Source: JAXDBV01 sp034678415 (lineage in GTDB: Bacteria; Bacteroidota; Bacteroidia; Bacteroidales; VadinHA17). From it: DNA of 20,020 nt. A program made the translations under genes and the position numbers. Positions 17,705-20,020 of the stretch are shown here, piece by piece. How positions within the stretch are numbered: the stretch's first letter is position 1; each line of letters opens with the position of its first letter. The notes under the pieces were generated by a model, which saw nothing but the letters and a program-made list of their open reading frames with translations, was not told the origin of the DNA and did no database searches. The DNA is taken from contig JAXDBV010000322.1 in assembly GCA_034678415.1 (NCBI GenBank), positions 1-20,020 on the forward strand, read 5' to 3'.

Positions 17705-20020
17705 ATGATGATGAAGCAATTCCCGTCAATGCTGCACCTGTCGCTGATATTGGGTCTGTCTTTGAATATGTTGCATATCGACGCCCAACGTCAGATGGAA
17801 ACGCTCGGCCGGGGAGTTGTGGCCGTGAAAGTGAGCAACGGCGTGTTTATCAGCTGGCGTGCGTTCGGAACAGAATACCTGAACACTACCTATAACCTAT
17901 ACAGGGAGACCATATTGCTGAACACCGAACCCATCACCGGCGCTACAAATTACCTTGACCCGGCAGGCACCCTCTCTTCCACCTATTCGGTCGCAGCCGT
18001 GGTGAAAGGTGTGGAACAAACCCCCTCTGATCCAGTCGTGGTGTGGGATACTGATTACCTTGACGTGCCGCTGCAGATACCCCCCGGCGGAACAACACCC
18101 GATATGGTGGATTATACATACAACGCCAACGACTGCAGCGTGGCTGACCTCGACGGCGACGGACAATACGAGATCATCCTCAAGTGGGATCCTTCCAATT
18201 CAAAAGACAACGCACACGATGGGTATACCGGTAATGTTATCATCGATGCATATAAGCTCGACGGTACACTGATGTGGAGGATCGATCTCGGGATCAACAT
18301 ACGAGCCGGAGCCCATTACACCCAGTTCATGGTGTACGACCTCGACGGTGACGGGAAAGCTGAAATGGCCTGCAAAACAGCCGACGGGACCAAAGACGGT
18401 ACGGGAACCGTTATCGGTAATCCCGGGGCAGACTATCGTAATTCCAGCGGGTATATCCTCTCTGGCCCGGAGTTCCTTACTGTCTTTGACGGTGAGACAG
18501 GCGCAGCGATCCATACGGTTAATTACATCCCGCCGCGGGGCAGCGTGAGCAGCTGGGGCGACAGCTATGGCAACCGTGTCGACCGTTTCCTCGCATGCGT
18601 CGCTTATCTCGACGGTGTACACCCGAGCCTCGTGATGTGCCGCGGATACTATACTCGTGCTGTGCTTGCTGCATGGGACTTCGCAAACAATACCCTCACC
18701 TCCCGATGGGTGTTCGACAGCAATAATCCCGGTTACAGCGCCTATGCCGGGCAGGGTAACCATAACCTGAGCGTGGCCGATGTGGATGATGACGGCAAAG
18801 ATGAAATCATTTACGGGGCCTGTGCCATCGACGACGATGGATCAGGTTTATGGACCACGGGATATGGTCACGGCGATGCCATGCATGTCTCCGATATTGA
18901 TCCTGCACGCCCAGGGCTCGAAAAATGGGGCATCCATGAAGGCACCGGCACACCCGGTTCTGCCTTGCTCGACGCACGCACTGGACAGACACTATGGAAA
19001 ACACCCAACGAGGATGTGGGACGGGGCGTCTCCGCCGACCTTAATCCATCGTTCCCCGGTATGGAATGCTGGGGCGGTACCAGTGGCCTGCGATCGGCAC
19101 ACGACGAATATGCAGGCCCCGGACCTTCATCATCCAACCATGTCATATGGTGGGATGGCGACCTCCTCAGGGAACTGCTCGACGGCACCGGCATTACCAA
19201 ATACCAGGGTGAAACGATCCTCTATGACGGTGCATGCAGCTCCATCAATGGCACTAAATCCAATCCCTGTATACAGGCCGATATCATCGGCGACTGGCGC
19301 GAAGAGGTGGTGTTCCGGCTGTCGGATAACTCGGCTCTGAGAATCTACACAACCACCAGTACTACCGATCATAAAATCTATACACTGATGCACGACCCTC
19401 AGTATCGCCTGTCTGTCGCCTGGCAGAATGTAGCTTATAACCAGCCTCCCCATACCGGCTTTTTCCTGGGGGACGGCATGGCGTCACTGCCCGTGCCTCC
19501 CATGATGAACGCCAGGCTGCGATGGTTTGCCGGTACCGCCTGGGATGTTAATGTCTCCATGAACTGGAAACAGAACGGTTCACTGAGCTACTTTAACGAA
19601 GGGGATGATGTCCTTTTCGACCTCTCAGGATCCAACGCGTATCCTGTATCACTGAACGGTATACTTCATCCGTCGGCGGTTACTGTCCATTCACCGATCG
19701 ATTATATTTTTGAAGGGCCCGGTTCTCTCTCGGGCAGTATGGAACTTCTGAAAGCAGGGCCCGGCACACTTACATTGAATGCAGGCAATGATTATCACGG
19801 GAAAACAACAGTGATGCAGGGAACCCTGCTGGTCAACGGAACCCTGTCTCAAAGTCCGGTTGAAGTGCACCCTGACGCCTCCCTGGGAGGGAAAGGTACC
19901 CTCAGCAACGGGCTCACCCTGTTCGGTAAGGGAAGCCTCATGGTGGGAGGGAAAGACCATCCGGATACACTCAGAATCTCCAACCACCTTACCGTAAAAG
20001 ACGAAGCGACCCTGATCTTC
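17705..20020 (+). CDS. Second polysaccharide lyase family 11 rhamnogalacturonan lyase with PATR extension, 3' end outside window
   Basis: This frame is open from ATG 17705 to the last base of the window (772 codons, no stop; I checked every line). Three ATG codons in a row (17705, 17708, 17711) leave the exact start open. A signal peptide ends near residue 27 (HIDA then QRQMETLGRG). Residues about 28-118 form the N-terminal beta-sandwich. Residues about 120-595 form the PL11 propeller: DLDGDG at 148 and 212, DVDDDG at 359, GHGDAMHVSD at 388-397, SINGTKSNPC with Lys518, and Tyr578 again 60 residues later; Arg440 may be the second basic catalytic-site residue. From about 600 the protein enters a Trp-led module (GDDVLFDLSG) and a PATR repeat at about 680-712. 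It is a tandem paralogue of the preceding lyase, 38 nt downstream with no terminator between, so probably one transcript. A T9SS tail is expected beyond the edge. Confidence 0.92.
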   Translation, partial: MMMKQFPSMLHLSLILGLSLNMLHIDAQRQMETLGRGVVAVKVSNGVFISWRAFGTEYLNTTYNLYRETILLNTEPITGATNYLDPAGTLSSTYSVAAVVKGVEQTPSDPVVVWDTDYLDVPLQIPPGGTTPDMVDYTYNANDCSVADLDGDGQYEIILKWDPSNSKDNAHDGYTGNVIIDAYKLDGTLMWRIDLGINIRAGAHYTQFMVYDLDGDGKAEMACKTADGTKDGTGTVIGNPGADYRNSSGYILSGPEFLTVFDGETGAAIHTVNYIPPRGSVSSWGDSYGNRVDRFLACVAYLDGVHPSLVMCRGYYTRAVLAAWDFANNTLTSRWVFDSNNPGYSAYAGQGNHNLSVADVDDDGKDEIIYGACAIDDDGSGLWTTGYGHGDAMHVSDIDPARPGLEKWGIHEGTGTPGSALLDARTGQTLWKTPNEDVGRGVSADLNPSFPGMECWGGTSGLRSAHDEYAGPGPSSSNHVIWWDGDLLRELLDGTGITKYQGETILYDGACSSINGTKSNPCIQADIIGDWREEVVFRLSDNSALRIYTTTSTTDHKIYTLMHDPQYRLSVAWQNVAYNQPPHTGFFLGDGMASLPVPPMMNARLRWFAGTAWDVNVSMNWKQNGSLSYFNEGDDVLFDLSGSNAYPVSLNGILHPSAVTVHSPIDYIFEGPGSLSGSMELLKAGPGTLTLNAGNDYHGKTTVMQGTLLVNGTLSQSPVEVHPDASLGGKGTLSNGLTLFGKGSLMVGGKDHPDTLRISNHLTVKDEATLIF
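19742..19840 (+). repeat. PATR repeat in second lyase
   Basis: Residues about 680-712 give LLKAGPGTLTLNAGNDYHG and then TTVMQGTLLVNG. The position relative to the catalytic domain is the same as repeat 1 of the first lyase, so the catalytic-plus-PATR fusion predates the gene duplication. Confidence 0.75.

Noticed and set aside
18200..18763. Reverse-strand open frame of 187 codons
   Set aside because: It is antisense to the second lyase and low in any recognisable motif.
18780..19340. Plus-strand open frame of 186 codons in another frame
   Set aside because: It overlaps the second PL11 gene, whose conserved motifs (GHGDAMHVSD, SINGTK) run through the same bases in the real frame.

Overview
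The window comes from a member of the Bacteroidota, most likely a polysaccharide-degrading Bacteroidales or Marinilabiliales-type organism. The evidence is SusC/SusD outer-membrane glycan uptake genes, lipoproteins with Bacteroidota-type lipoboxes, a TTTG / TAnnTTTG-like promoter, and secreted proteins ending in type A C-terminal sorting domains of the type IX secretion system (T9SS). The T9SS tails argue against the genus Bacteroides itself. By eye GC content is near 50%. All real genes lie on the + strand. I see no tRNA, rRNA, CRISPR array, insertion sequence or phage gene.

Region 1 (1-9220) is a tightly packed operon-like block: the 3' part of a SusD-like gene, two FAS1 (fasciclin) lipoprotein genes, a SusC/RagA TonB-dependent transporter and a complete SusD-like lipoprotein. 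Gaps are 10-28 nt if the second FAS1 gene starts at 2749. The order (SusC)-SusD-FAS1-FAS1-SusC-SusD implies two transporter pairs bracketing two FAS1 lipoproteins. No terminator is visible inside the block.

Region 2 (9221-12714) has its own candidate promoter, a 1104-residue secreted modular protein and a perfect 13-bp stem terminator with a T-tract. The protein is built from two related beta-rich modules, six Ig-like repeats and a T9SS tail. It has no recognisable enzyme domain and looks like a surface binding or adhesive protein.

Region 3 (12715-20020) starts with about 365 nt of non-coding DNA containing an inverted repeat. Two tandem paralogous genes for family 11 polysaccharide lyases (rhamnogalacturonan I lyases) follow. 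Both fuse the catalytic propeller to passenger-associated transport repeats (PATR) of the kind known from autotransporters. The first is complete (1528 residues) and ends in a T9SS tail. The second is open to the right edge of the window (772 codons seen).

Taken together this looks like part of a polysaccharide utilisation locus for rhamnogalacturonan I, a pectin backbone. The secreted lyases would cut the polymer at or outside the cell surface, and the SusC/SusD pairs would import the oligosaccharides. The FAS1 lipoproteins and the Ig-repeat protein may help in surface assembly or binding. The lyase activity is well supported by motifs. The link between the transporters and this particular glycan is inference from proximity only. 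No regulator, glycoside hydrolase or esterase is present in the window.
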